Assembly (NCBI RefSeq): GCF_018143015.1
Contig: NC_054746.1
Coordinates: 28,609,129 to 28,673,128 of the forward strand
Source: Lytechinus variegatus
Taxonomy: Eukaryota > Echinodermata > Echinoidea > Temnopleuroida > Toxopneustidae
DNA: 64,000 bases
Reading direction: 5' to 3'
The notes under the pieces were generated by a model. It was not told where the DNA came from and did no database searches. It was given only the letters and a program-made list of their open reading frames with translations. Positions 33,701 to 46,079 of the stretch are shown here, piece by piece (position 1 is the first letter of the stretch; each line of letters opens with the position of its first letter). Position numbers and translations under genes: made by a program.

Positions 33701-36700
33701 TGCAAATGTTTCAACAGTCAATAATTTGTTTGGCAGAGCCCATAATGTTACTAGCACTTTAGTATCTATCACATCAGGGCACTACTGAAGCTGACCCACT
33801 ACTTTTCACCTCCCATTTCTGTCCTTTACCGATCTCTGGCATTTTCCAACAACCATATTATCTCTCCATCTCATGCTGTTTTTCATATTTCTTTACCTAA
33901 TATTCCTTGCAATATTGTTTTACCAAGGCAAGCCTGATGATAAACATAACCATACAACTTAAGTGATCCAGCAGTCGACAGTTCTATCTATTGAGCTCAT
34001 GACTTTTTCACATGCATGTAAATAATACTCACTTTGTGATCCCTTTGCAACAATACATTACTGCAATAAATAAGGTAGTACTTCTTACCTCATCTTCCAT
34101 GTCTGTCTTTTCTTTTTCTTTTTGCTGAATGATGTCATCTAATCTTTGTTTCTCTTCCTCCAGCCCCTTGTCCTTCTCTAATGCTGTTTGAAGCTTTTCT
34201 TCAACCTGAAACAGAAAAGAGAGAAAAGTTGCTGCGAATGATAAACCAATGTGACATTCTGATATCAAACTACTACCGGTAGTAATTTACAATCTATTCT
34301 CATTTCTATAATGAAATATTTTCAAATGAACTAATAGATCCAGTACTCATATTTTCATGTTGAATTAATTTGTGCCATTTAGTGACAAACTCCTTCAGTG
34401 AAACACCAATGACCTTATGTGACATTTTACACTTTATCTCTCTAAATCAACAGTAATATTTTCTACACAATTACAGAACGTTTGTTAAAATTTACCATGA
34501 AAAGATGAACTGACTAATAGTCTTCCCACCGTTTCATCCATTTCTTCATTGTACCACAATACTTCTGGCATTTTTACAAACATCTTTTTGTTACTCTTTT
34601 CAAAGAAAAATTGTACATACTTTTTGTTTCTCATCAATCAGAGCTTGTTTCTCTGCTTCCAGCTGAGCCAACATCTGTGCCTCTTTCTCTCTGATGGCTT
34701 CTTCTAATTTCCTTTGCATTTCCTCTTGTTCTTCCTTCATGTTCCTGTCCTTCTCAGCCAACTGTTTGCTGAACTCCTGAAGACTATTGTCCACCTGAAG
34801 TATGAAGCATAATGATAGAGGATTATAGTATTCATGATGCTTCATATTAAATGGTAAGCTTCAACCAAAAACATTGTAAGGTACCTTCCTGATTAGTTCA
34901 AGCCACTTTTTGCAAAGTACTTCAGTAATAATCCCACTCAGTGTCTTTTCCACAATAATTTTCTCATCTTGTCTTGTCTGAATGCTGAATCAGTCAGATT
35001 GGAAGGGAAAGGATGCTCAGCAGAATAATTGCTGAACATGACCAAAGTTCAATTGGACTTTGGTAAGGCTCCTACACTATGTATGCGAGGATTGTTAGCT
35101 ATACCAAATGACTTTCATATTATTGTGATGTATATGGACATTCCAGTGACTCACTTGTTTGGGTGGACTAAGGACAACCAATAAAGAGGGAAAGAGGGGG
35201 GAGGCTGTGTTCATTAAAGGTCAAGTCCACCTCAGAAAAATGTTGATATGAATCAATAGAGAAAAATCAGACAAGCACAATGCTGAAAATTTCATCAAAA
35301 TCGGATGTAAAATAAGAAAGTTATGACATTTCAAACTTCTGCTTATTTTCAACAAAATATTTATATTAACGAGCCAGTTACATCCAAATGAGAGAGTCGA
35401 TGATGTCACTCACTATTTCTTTTGTTTTTTATTGTTTGAATTATACAATATTTCAATTTTTACGAATTTGACGATTAGGACCTCCTTGCCGGAAGCACAA
35501 AATGTTAAAATAATGGAATTCCACATGTTCAGGGAGGAATGAAACTTCATTTCACATGACAATGACAAGAAAATAACAATATTTCATATTTCATATAATA
35601 AAATACAAAAGAAATAGTGAGTAAGTGATGTCATCAACTCTCTCATTTGGATGTAACTGGCTCGTTCATATAACTATTTTGCTGAAAATAAGTGAAACTT
35701 TAAAATGCCATAACTTTCTTATTTTACATTCGATTTTGATGAAATTTTCAGTGTTATGCTTGTTGAATTTTCCTCTTTTTATTCAAATCAAGTTTTTGTT
35801 GGGGTGGACTTGTCCTTGAAACTTGATACTGAATGATGCCTCTCCCATGTATTCATTGTCTAACATATTTTACTTTAGTAACACTTGTGTGATTTTCACC
35901 TATCCACCTCACTTTCAGATTTAATAAAATGAGGCATTTTTTCAAAATTGAATTAATGGAATTGACTGTTAGAGCTTTTCATAGAGACTGAACTAAAGTC
36001 TTGGCGAAATGCCTACATATATGAAAAATATTTTTAAAACTTTTGTTACTCAACTTAACTACCCCTGTAATTCTCTGAATGCGGTGTGTAGTATATGTAC
36101 ATGTAATGTAGTATATGTACATATAATGTAGCAAACTGGGCATTACGTTTACTGATTTAAAGGGACCAAGGCATGATTTGTCCCGTTTTATTTTTACCTT
36201 AAGGACAACGTCTATCTCAACATAATTTTCATTTTGGCACACATAAATGGTAAATTGTTTGATCTGTGACATCGACATGATTTTCACATTTTATGCTGAG
36301 CATGTCAGGAAGGAGTTTTCAAGGTTTCTATGATGTATTTTTAACCCACATACATGCTAAATTATTTCCTAACAGAAAAATTTCAATTAGAAAGTCTTCA
36401 AAACTATGTCAGAAATCTGTACAAAATAATTAAAATGACAGAGGTTACTTGCATATTATCAAGAAGCTTATTTGATGTTAAATTTTATAAATAAAAACAT
36501 TTTAAAGTTTTCCAACATTTATGACATTACACCAATTTGTTGGGTTTGTTTATGAAAAAAATATGAACATTTATCCATGTTTGGTAATCACGTGTATACA
36601 TGTATGTATAAGGGATAGACACAGCTAATTTCAGATGTACAGTATTTTTAAGATTGAACATATTTTGAAAGGTTTCTATTTCAAGTTTATCATGCTGTTT

Positions 36701-39700
36701 GAACGTGGGCACTTGTCAATACAATTAATTAGACAAAAAATAATTAATTAATTGGATCAATATAGTAGAAGAGTGGAAGAGCCATACTAAGGGTACTTGC
36801 AAGAACTATGGAAGAAGTTTCCAGAATCGCCCTCCATTGTGACATCACCATTAGTCATAGGTGTTTAGATTCTACAAGCGATACTCATTTTCCCCTAAAA
36901 ATTGAAACCAGTTAAGAGCTTTATTCTTTAGTATTCTTTTTCTGCAATACTATTGATGATATTATTAATGGAAGTGAACTTGGTTGAATTTAATTATTAA
37001 AGATATGTATGTAATCATTTAACTGATTAGTAATTCCAATCAATTTTCTACTTCATAATTTGTTGCGATAACAGTACTTAGGCAGTGGTTTTTCTCTAGA
37101 GTTTTTTGTCCCTTGCTTTGGCACTTGGCCTGTGACAGTATTCTTTCAATAATCATGAATAGTTACTGTGAATTAGTCACTACTGTGAATTTAAATCAAT
37201 TTACCTTTTCTTTCTCATGTTTGAGTTCTTCTCGTTGTTGTTTGAGCTGTTCCATTAGAGCTGTCTCTTTCTCCTTGACCTGCTTTTCCAACACCTCCTC
37301 CATCTCACGTTTCATCTTTGCCAACGCTTCTTCCTTCTCCTCTAAGAGTCTCTTTTGCATTTCTACTGCTTCTTCTTGAAGTCTTTTTTGCTCTACAAGC
37401 TCTTTGTCCTTTTGCCTCAGTTCCTCTTCCTTCTCTTCCACCCTGGTCTTGTATTCAACCTCAAGCTTGGCATTCTTCTCCTCCACCTCCTCCTGCTTCT
37501 TCACCGTCGATCGAAGTCTTTCAAGCACACTCTCTCCCTTGTTCTCTCCTTTCTTCTCTGCTAAGAGTTCTGTTATTGCTTTCAATTCTTCAGCTGTCAT
37601 GTTGGCCCCTACCTCCTCCATGAGCTGCCTAAATCCAGAGTTCTTAAGATTACCATCTAGAGAAAGTCTAGTCCTCTTTACATCAGATGAGGTGGAAGGT
37701 TCATTGAATGCACTACTTCTAACATTATGTTCATCTCTTTCTTTTCGTTTTCTATCACCCGATGATGAACAGCCAAGACTACCCGACTGAGAATCGGACT
37801 TTACACTGTTTTCGCTGTCCATGGGTTGAGAAGATTTTGCCGCCAACTTGAGCTTGATTTTTTCGGCCCTTCTTTTCCAAGCTCTCAGGAGTTTGTCCAC
37901 TTCCTCTGCGGAATGGTCTATGCAGCACACTGTGAAGATAAACTCGTTCATTTGTCCTTTGTTTGCTTGACCCAACTCTAATTTATCACCAATTCTCAGG
38001 TTTGCCGGCTCCATTGGTTTTACCCGATTGTCATTAATCCGAACACCATTCAGGCTCTGAAAACATAAAACAGATAATCAATTTTCAAAGCTCAATTGAT
38101 ATACATGTACAATTCTAAATTTTAGTATAGGATCAGAACAGGTTACTTACTGCTATGTATTCTCATAAGGTATAATTCACCCCTATATAAAATACTAGGA
38201 TTTATTTCCTCCATCAACAGACAAGACAAAGGATAACATCCTAAAAAACATGATCAATAATTCAGTTCAAAGTTCAGTAACAACGAGTATGACCCAAAAT
38301 ACAAACATTTAGTATAATAATGTGAATTTCAATGACATAACATACCTTGTTATCAATCACTGTCCATCCTCCATCTTCCACTTGTTTGAAGGTACAGTGC
38401 TTTCTTGAGAGGAATAGATTGTTCTGTGACGCTAGCAACTGAATGCTCACATCCATCCCTCTTCCAACAGTTACCTTCATATCAAATTTAAAGAAGAAAT
38501 TTGGACGAAAATGATTATTGCTTGCCTGGGAAGCAAATATCAGCATCTATTCAAAGTAGTCACAACTTGTTAATTATTTATTCCATATATAAGGGCACCA
38601 TACGTTTATTCGGTGGCATTCAGGCCATCACACACACAAAATAAGAGTTTATATGGAGCCTTGTCTAATATTACCTCACTTTTGGCATGTATTACTTGTT
38701 TATATCTTGTTGCTAGTTGCTAAACAACCATTTAATGAGTTAATATTGCTCTTTGTTTCATCTTGATGTTCAATAAATTTTGTCATTCCTTGACTAGTTG
38801 CCATGCCAAAAACAAAAATATGAATTTCAAACTCACATTGTTCAGTATACCCGTTTGTTGTATGTCCAGATAGGTTATTTGTCCGGACAAGATGGTAATT
38901 TCAGGAACTTTGAGATTAACAATTATTTAAGAATTGAAAGTAATATCACACAATATTACAAAGCACAAATATTTTAAATTATTTTAGTATTGAATGCACC
39001 AATGTTGAGAAAATCCAAAACAAAATATAATTCAATTTGCTAGACTGTCTGGACAACAGATCACCATCCTTGAATGTCCCCCCCCCCTTACTAAAACGAG
39101 ACATAGAACTTTCTTTATTCATTGTAAATTCCATCGTGTCCGGGAGGGGGGGGGGCATGTCTGGGCATCTAAAAACCTTACCCTAATATTGAGCGTGAAT
39201 TCATTTTAAAACCGATATAATAATAATTTGATAAAGTCCCATATATTCTTGAAAGTAAATGTGCCCAAAATCTCATAATTGAGAGAAATATTTGATCTTC
39301 TTTGAAAAACCCACCAGCCAGTCATTTACATTGAACAAAACAATGGCGCCCCATGTCTGCTCTCCCATTCACTCTAAACACAATTCAGGGATATTTTATG
39401 AGAAAGACTGAATTTTAAGGCTGTTACATGAAATGCCAGAAATTCAATTTTTTCCACCACTTTGACTCAGATTTTTAAAAATCTGTCTGGATCTAGATCT
39501 ATAATATATTGCAGGTGTTAAGTTTGTGGTCGTTGTAATACTTGATATTTTTTATAATAAGGGTGAAATTAAGCACTGTGTAGGGAAATTGTGAAGTGGA
39601 TGTGGATAGCAATTAATAAATGATGAGTACGAAGCGCGAGCTGATATTTTTATTATCATTCTGACCTAGGACCTGGACATTCTAGGCCTAAGGACATTTT

Positions 39701-42700
39701 GTCATCATATGAAAATGATGACTATATTCCTATTCCTCTTCACATGTGAACAACTTTCCCTTTGATGGACTATAAAGTACCCTAAAAATGTCTCTTTTTG
39801 CTTTTTCTTATGGTGATACAAACTCTTTATCCATGATGTATTCTTTAAAAATCTGTATCACATGCCCTCCTATAGAAAGAACACATGATCTACTGATAGA
39901 TGTGATAAAAGAGGCAATTTAAGTGAAATATATATGGGGAGAGTTGTTCACAAGTGACATCACACATCTTTGTTGCAATGCCACTTTGAGGATCTCCATA
40001 GCATTAGTGATCACAATATTAAAATGCTCATAACTTTCTCATCATTTGTCCGAGTTTTATCAAACTTTTGTTTATCTATTTCTTTGATTTTTCTGTTTTC
40101 ACACAAGCTATCTAGACTTGTTCCAAATGTTTCATTCTCCTTTAAGGTCACACTATTGTATGACACTTTTTCAGCCGATCACGCGCACTAGTCAATTGTC
40201 AAGGAATTTTGAGATCGCAATACCAACGAAACCTGTGACCTACTTTAGAATTCCGTCAAGCAAATTTGACTTTGTTTGGGATGTTGCCTAGCCTGGAGGC
40301 TTCTGGAGAGTAAAAAGTATCTCACGTTACTGTACGTAGGCTAGCCTATGCCTACGTACAGTAGATACTTTTACTCTCCAGAAGCTTCCAGGCTAATCTT
40401 GCCTTACGTTTGGTATTTATGATTTTGATTTGTGTGCATTGTGAGAAATTTTTCATTGAAAATCAACTTCATTATAATTTTAAAATTATGCACAAAGTTA
40501 TGGTCACCCCATCAGGCACAACAGTAGTCTGCAGGCACAGACCCTCATTGGAACTTTGATCAACAAGTGTGCCTCCACGCAAAGACTAGCACATACAAAA
40601 CTTGCTGTTCCGCCTTCAGTACACAAGGCATGAGTAGGCTGCACATTCAGACCCTTATTTTGAGTGAAGGGTTTGCCCAGCAGACTAGCACAACAGCACG
40701 ACAAGTGCACACACACACGAGAAGAGAGGTGACTTAATTCACGATAATGCCAATAAATAGCCATATTTTTATCTTTTGTAAACAAAGTGCGTAGTTTTTG
40801 GTTCCCCCCATACACGAACCATCATCCGAGGGAGTGAGGCTCATTGCCCACAAATATTCAAGCGGCACAAATGAAACACATTTTCAAAACAGGTCTCAAG
40901 AGATTATCTGTGTGATATGGATCACAATGACTATTTTTCTGTTGTTTTTATCAAAAGACAATTTCTTTTTTCTGTCCCCAGTACATGTATTATGTTTTGC
41001 TTTTATATGGCATCAGTATTAACCAAGTTTTTAATGCTTTATAATTATTTTCAGTGTATGTTTAGTTATCATAAATTTTCCAGTCATTTTTATATGTTTA
41101 GCTTTAATCATTGATAAATCATGACTTGTATTCATTTTCTAGTGCTCGGTTGTCCATTATAGAAACATGCATTTACTTTGACATTTTACTTTACCGTGTA
41201 GGCCTACACATTTACTATTACCATGTATGCACCGCTTTGTTCCAATTTACCTATAGATATTTCATGTTGTAAGTTATTGATGATTTTGAGAATAACTGAA
41301 TAGTATATGATTTCTTCGTCTTCTTCTTATCATTATTCTTCTTTTTCTTCTTCTTCTGTTATCTTCTCTATTGTCTTTTTCTTCTCCCTCTCACTTTTCC
41401 CTTCTTCTTCCTTTTTTCTTCTCCTCCCGATCCCCTCCTCTTCACGTTTCAATGATTGCCTTGTAATATTTCATTGATGCTTCTGTTCCAGACCATATTG
41501 TTTTTTAAACACTGGTTTAAAAAAAAATGTTTACTTTGTCAATTGTAAGTACATATTAAGTTGCACACGGCCCCAATGGAAATCAGTCTGTGAACTGTAG
41601 GGCTGGGACTAAAACCCGGGTACCTGGGTCCCGCCCGTAAGCGTCGGGTACCCGGGTAGAAAAATCAATACCCGATACCCGAAAATTTCTCACCAGTATA
41701 ACGTACATTTGATTTGTATTGCGTAGTGTAAGACATTATTGTAAACTCATCACAAAAGTACACAAGTCTCATTTTGAATCTCACCAATTACCCTCGAAAT
41801 ATCCATAAATATACTTGTTTTTCAAGTGATGATGATGTGACTAAGATCGTTCAATCGTCGCCATGTTTCTTTTGCAGCGCAGTGACGTCATCCAGCCACT
41901 GCGACGCAAGCCAATTTATGAATGAAAATATAGTAAGCATGCGCATTGCAAGCCTTAGCCCCACGCAGTATTCTGTCAAAACAAGTCTGCAATACTCTGT
42001 CACCTCGTACCAAAATCGACCTAGAATTCCACTTTCCTTTATTTCATATGAATTATGAAAGGTATTCTCAGAGGATCTGTTTTCTCACCGATACCACGCA
42101 AGTAAGCAAATTTTATTACTTCTTGCTTTTCCGTCAAAATCTTACGAAGTAGCGTCGATGTTGCATCGTGTTTGTGAGTTTGTAAAATCTATCGCTACGT
42201 GAACAAAGTCAATTGATTTCCGGGTTTCGGAGCATACGAGGCGCCAGCCAATCACGTTCTTGATACCATTTTCAGTTCATCATAAACCGAAAATGGTAAC
42301 ACGATCGTGATTGGCTGGCGCATTTGACGCTCCGAAACCCGGAAATCAATTGGCTTTGTTAACGTAGCGATAGATTCTACAAACTCACGAACACGACTAA
42401 TATCGACGCTATACTTCGTAAGATTTTGACGGAAAAGCAAGAAGTAATAAAAATTTGCTTACCTGTGCGGTATCGGTGAGAAAACAGATCCTCTGAGAAT
42501 ACCTTTTATAATTCATATAAAATATAGAAAAGTGGAATTCTAGGTCGATTTTGGTACGAGGTGACAGAGTATTGCAGACTTGTTTCGATAGAATACTGCG
42601 TGGCGCACGGGAGGCTTGCAATGCGCATGCTTACTATATTTTCATTCATAAATTGGCTTGCATCGCATTGGCTTGATGACGTCACCTATGGGGTTTTTCC

Positions 42701-44014
42701 ACCAGTCATATTTCGAGCGACATGATTTTCGGGTACCCGCCCGAAAATTACCACGGGTACCCGAAAAGAAAAAAACCCGAAAGTCCCAGGCCTAGTGAAC
42801 TGTTTGGGATTTTTATCCGTGTATAAATAACGGCATGCCTAAATAAAATCAATCTTATCTTACCTAGGCTGAGGCCTGAGCTCAGCTGAGCCATCAAGCA
42901 TGCAGCAGCAGCCACGTCAGATACGGCCTGGGGTGGTATTCTGAGGTCATTTTATCTTTAAAATATTTTATTTTATCTCTTAAAATAAAATTGGTATTCT
43001 GAGATGACATTTTATCTCTCAGATATAATTTTAGATTTTATCTTGCGTATAAACTTTATCTTGCGTGTCTACAGATGATACGCAACAGAACAATGCCTGC
43101 GTACACATACCCATCGCGTATCTGGCCATTGCAAGGCAGATGATGTGCTTGCGCCCATGTTACTTTGAAGAAAAAACGAAATAAACTTAAAAGAGGGTAG
43201 AGGCTATTTTATCTCTGCGACGTTGATTGCACCAGTATTTCTAGGTGAATTAACCCAAAATGGTGACATGAAACTTAAGAAAAATTATATATTTATTGAG
43301 AATAACACCTTAACGTTGTTCCTGTACAATCAGAGAGTATTTCATTAGACTTTTCTTTACTAATATTGTCTTTGAAATGATGCTTGAAAAGATGCCATAT
43401 AGACTGCGAAAAAAGATGAGAGTATTGTCCTTTTTGTTAAAAAGAAATCTCCGTAAAGACGCGCAAGCGTATAGTGCAAGCGTATTTGAAGTCAATAAAT
43501 TGACGCAATCTCACTCTTTTGCCACACCTCCTGGCGGAATGGATTTTAATTGGTTGAGTAATATGAGAGAGCTATAATAATGCCATTATTGATTTAAAAA
43601 TAGGTGTGTCTTACAGAGATAAAATGAAGATAAAATGGTTCTCAGAATACCAATTCGGAGAGATTTTAAGGGCATTTTATCTCACTGATTTTAACAGAGA
43701 TAAAATATTTTATTTTATCTGAGATAAAATGGATCTCAGAATACCACCCCAGGCCTAGGCTTAAGCCTTAGGCCTTGGCTGCCGGCTGCTCCGCCGCCGG
43801 TTCAGGCGCTGCTAGCTGCCGCATAGCCTCATACTAGAGTCATATTCACTTTCAGGCGCTTGGCAAGAATATCCAAAGCATTAACAATAATTCCCCTTTA
43901 GTATTACACTAATTGTGACATTACCTCTTCTCCATTCTTCAAAGGAATCAAGCCGTATTTTTGGTCACTCCCTGTGACTTTCCTGAGGCACCAAGTTGCT
44001 GTTCCTTCTGCCAT
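30499..44014 (-). CDS. RNF8: E3 ubiquitin-protein ligase RNF8 (FHA, coiled coil, RING), 8 exons
   Basis: Exons in transcript order: 44014-43925, 38474-38346, 38056-37205, 34794-34621, 34205-34089, 33527-33390, 32776-32572, 30722-30499; phases join to 642 residues ending TAA. The N-terminus (TWCLRKV) and FHA domain (VGRG at 33-36, SRKHC at 53-57, SLNG at 74-77) match vertebrate RNF8. Residues about 240-480 are a highly charged Glu/Lys coiled coil. The RING is C491-x2-C494, C506-x-H508, C511-x2-C514, C525-x2-C528, followed by the RNF8-typical LDNYIDKMIEKL. In vertebrates RNF8 binds phospho-Thr of MDC1 through FHA and, with UBC13, builds K63 chains at DNA breaks. Human RNF8 has 485 residues; here the coil region is longer and an acidic tail of about 70 residues is added. 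Confidence 0.95.
32572..32776 (-). CDS. RNF8: RNF8 exon 7 (RING domain)
   Basis: Residues 501-568 plus one base. Starts ATTLNCSHSFCAYCIHTWLK and supplies the remaining six RING ligands, then the RSIVLDNYIDKMIEKLGDEA helix. The human protein ends near this exon's end (RERKAKRLF); here the exon ends EERKG at a GTGAAT donor and splices on. Confidence 0.95.
33390..33527 (-). CDS. RNF8: RNF8 exon 6 (end of coil, first RING cysteines)
   Basis: Residues 455-500. Ends MENEFQCSICSELFIQ, carrying RING ligands C491 and C494. Human RNF8 has LENELQCIICSEYFIE at this point. Acceptor TTCTAG, donor GTACTT, phase 0. Confidence 0.95.
34089..34205 (-). CDS. RNF8: RNF8 exon 5 (coiled coil)
   Basis: Residues 416-454, VEEKLQTALEKDKGLEEE to MEDE; 39 codons, phase 0, acceptor TTTCAG, donor GTAAGA. 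Confidence 0.92.
34621..34794 (-). CDS. RNF8: RNF8 exon 4 (coiled coil)
   Basis: Residues 358-415, starting VDNSLQEFSKQLAEKDRN. Exactly 58 codons, phase 0, acceptor CTTCAG, donor GTATGT. Continuous heptad-like coil. Confidence 0.92.
35217..35818. mobile_element. Fold-back element, AAGGTCAAGTCCACC ends, in RNF8 intron
   Basis: Arms of about 215 bp (35217-35435 and 35600-35818) are reverse complements at roughly 85-90% by eye. No clear target duplication. Lies in the RNF8 intron between exons 3 and 4. Confidence 0.8.
37205..38056 (-). CDS. RNF8: RNF8 exon 3 (FHA second half, linker, coiled coil)
   Basis: An 852-nt exon for residues 74-357. It begins SLNGVRINDNRVKP (end of FHA), then a KRRAEKIKLK basic patch, a Ser-rich linker (SDSQSGSLGCSSSGDRKRK, possible nuclear signal) and from about residue 240 a long Glu/Lys/Leu coiled coil. 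Pyrimidine-rich plus-strand frames over this exon are shadows. Confidence 0.95.
38346..38474 (-). CDS. RNF8: RNF8 exon 2 (FHA domain, first half)
   Basis: Encodes residues 31-73, starting VTVGRGMDVSIQLL and ending WTVIDNK. Contains the FHA phosphopeptide-binding Arg (R35) and the SRKHC strand. Acceptor AAG|GT, donor GTATGT, phase 0 at both ends. Confidence 0.93.
38475..41589. other. RNF8 intron 1, left part
   Basis: AT-rich, with C and G runs at 39077 and 39146 near GTCCGGGAGG / GTCTGGACA phrases that hint at another worn element, the palindrome at 40289, and a TTC-rich tract at 41320-41440. No exon seen. Confidence 0.7.
40289..40395. repeat. 107-bp near-perfect palindrome in RNF8 intron 1
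   Basis: TAGCCTGGAGGCTTCTGGAG followed by AGTAAAAAGTATCT is mirrored as AGATACTTTTACTCTCCAGA and AGCTTCCAGGCTA, with TACGTAGGC in the turn. Likely a small MITE or a hairpin; no target duplication was found. Confidence 0.8.
41598..42794. mobile_element. hAT-type palindromic element, 8-bp TSD, RNF8 intron 1
   Basis: Ends TAGGGCTGGGACT and AGTCCCAGGCCTA are flanked by GTGAACTG at 41590-41597 and 42795-42802. Inside the ends come ACCCGGGTACC-type repeats, then two arms of roughly 450 bp (about 41800-42270 and 42270-42690) that are almost exact reverse complements meeting near 42270. The whole could fold into a single cruciform. No transposase. Confidence 0.88.
42925..43755. mobile_element. Inverted-repeat element, GGCCTGGGGTGGTATTCTGAG ends
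   Basis: Ends GGCCTGGGGTGGTATTCTGA and its inverse at 43735-43755. Multiple subterminal ATTTTATCT / AGATAAAAT blocks in opposite orientation on the two sides, and a second pair of TTGGTATTCTGAGA / TCTCAGAATACCAA further in. It sits 130 bp from the 41.6-42.8 kb element. Target duplication not resolved. Confidence 0.8.
43925..44014 (-). CDS. RNF8: RNF8 exon 1
   Basis: Encodes residues 1-30 (MAEGTATWCLRKV at the start), then donor GTAATG. The frame stays open upstream to 44104, but the codon there is GTG, so the ATG at 44014 is the first usable start. It also matches the vertebrate start position relative to WCLRRV. Confidence 0.88.
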
Positions 44015-44150
44015 GGTTTTCTCAAGATCTTCTTGAAGAAGATTGAAAATGGCCGCGAAATTTAAATTGAGCCGAGGTCGACAAGGGGCCGGAGCGCCGG
44101 CCACGTATGTTCATATGCGCTCATTTAACGCGTGCGTCCATTTTCCATAG

Positions 44151-44158
44151 TGACGTCA
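44151..44158. promoter_or_regulatory. CRE/ATF-type palindrome upstream of RNF8
   Basis: TGACGTCA, the full CRE consensus, lies about 137 bp upstream of the RNF8 ATG in a locally CpG-richer stretch (44040-44170). The same core also occurs in the palindromic transposon at 41.6-42.8 kb, so chance or repeat origin cannot be excluded. Confidence 0.4.
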
Positions 44159-46079
44159 TCGAAAATGGAGCAAACGGTCCGTTCTCAAAATAAATATTCA
44201 GATAAAATTTACCTCTTCTTCCCTTTCAACCAATCACATCAAAAGAAAGCAATCGCGAGAAAAATACCTACGCAAACCTTATGAATATTCATATATTTTC
44301 CGATAAACCTATTTAGGCCGGCTTTTTCAGGAGAAAATGTCTCAAATCATAGGGCGAATTTGAGACGTGTTTTTGCAATAAAATAGCGTATTTTGAGAAA
44401 AAAATACAGGGTTTGGGAAAAATATCACAACTTTCTAACCATAGATTTTGGTTGAAAACTGTATTTTATAATATACGAACGAGGATCCTCATTACCATAC
44501 CACAACAAAAAACCTTCTCCACTACTTTTTCTCTGATAGCCAGTGATATTCTGATTTGGAGGAATTTAGGGCAAAATTCTCATTTCATCTCCGGAAAACG
44601 ACGATAGAGTGAGAATGTGAAATTTACGTGACACATGCTGATCGACGGTAATCATAAGTTCACATTAAAAATCATCAATATTTATTTGATTTGATACGTG
44701 TCTTCACTGTATTTTAACTTCAAAATGGATTTTGGAATTTATGCTCGTATCCAGTGTTCCGAGCAGCGAAATTCAAATTCCAGCGGTACGCCAGCCAATG
44801 CACTGCCGGTGTTGTCGGCAATGCGAACCCAGTCCCGCATCGAAGTACGTGGAATGGTGTTCGCTGCTTTTGCTGCATTTGACAATATCATCAATGTGAT
44901 TGCAATGTTTCTTGGCTATTTTAAACGTTTAGTAGTATTTGTTCCAAATGACTTTCATATGACTGGAGTTACTGAAGTCCACTTAATAGCCAGATCGAAT
45001 CTTTATTTGGCATGTTTGGTGGTAATTCTGATTTCTACTTTTTATTTCGAGGGGGGGGGGGGGGGGTCCGGGGTGTCATTAATTTTTTTAAAATCGTTTA
45101 TTGTAAAAATACACAAAAGTAGGCCCCTAATGTTTATTCGACTTGATTTAGGGTTCTTTTTAAACATGTAGTTTAAAATCCTGGGCTTTAAAAATTAAGA
45201 GAATATTTTAGGCCCTATTTATTATTTTTTTTATTTTTTTTTTAGTTATATCAGTAGGCCCAGGGGCATTCATTATTATTAAAAATTGAAAATAGGTACA
45301 TTTGAAATAAGTCACCTTTCTTCTCGTGTGTGTGCTCGTTGTGTACAAAGTCAATGGGAGAGGAAAGAAGTCACCGCCGCTGATGAAATGAACTGCAGTG
45401 AATGGAGTGGTGAAACCAGGCAGGATAGTGCCCCTTATTAATTATCCAAAATATAATTATTTTACATTTTACTTCATTGATGTAGAAAGACTTTTTATCT
45501 ATTCACGTTGCTCAAGATGGTGATCTTGTCTTTTTCTTTGTTTTACGTGGGTGTAGCCTCTAGATTGAGCCAACGTAGCTTATGATACTGATATTTTATG
45601 AGGATCAGTTTGGTAAGAGTGTATTGACAGTTCTATGAAGTTGGATTAAAATACGTTGGAAATATTCTTACGTGTGGCACTTCACAGATGCAGACAATGA
45701 AATCTCGAGGAGTTTTTTTTTTCATCAGCGAAAATTCACCCTTGGCCTTGAGAGGGTATATCACGTACACCGGTTTCTGACCATGAGCAAGATGATTTAT
45801 ATTGCAATTTTTATCAAATAAATATCAATTATTAACCTTAATCAATTACCTTAGTTATATATTTTCATGTACATCACCCAAATATCTATTTTTATCCCCT
45901 TCATCCTATTACTTCCCCCCGTTCTTCTCCATCCCCCCCCCCCCCCCGCCCTACTATTGGAAAGTCATAGTGTGCGTTTGCCCCCTGCCTGCTCCCTCGT
46001 AACTGTGTGTGTGTGTGTATTTGAGTTTTGTCAGACGTGTATCAATCAGATATGATTATCTACGTCTGGGACCGACCTT

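Noticed and set aside
37318..37790. Ser/Leu-rich plus-strand ORFs opposite RNF8 exon 3
   Set aside because: Antisense shadows of the Glu/Lys coiled-coil codons.
41774..42621. Matching ORFs on opposite strands (41774-42152 plus, 42409-42621 minus)
   Set aside because: They arise from the two arms of one palindromic element.
44745..44900. Minus-strand peptide with a VRIADNTG phrase resembling the N-terminus of mitochondrial ribosomal protein L14
   Set aside because: The likeness is limited to a few residues and stops at TAA; downstream conserved parts of L14 are missing.
44698..45171. 157-residue plus-strand ORF
   Set aside because: No domain recognised, it runs into a poly-G tract and low-complexity 3' part, and there is no splice or promoter support.
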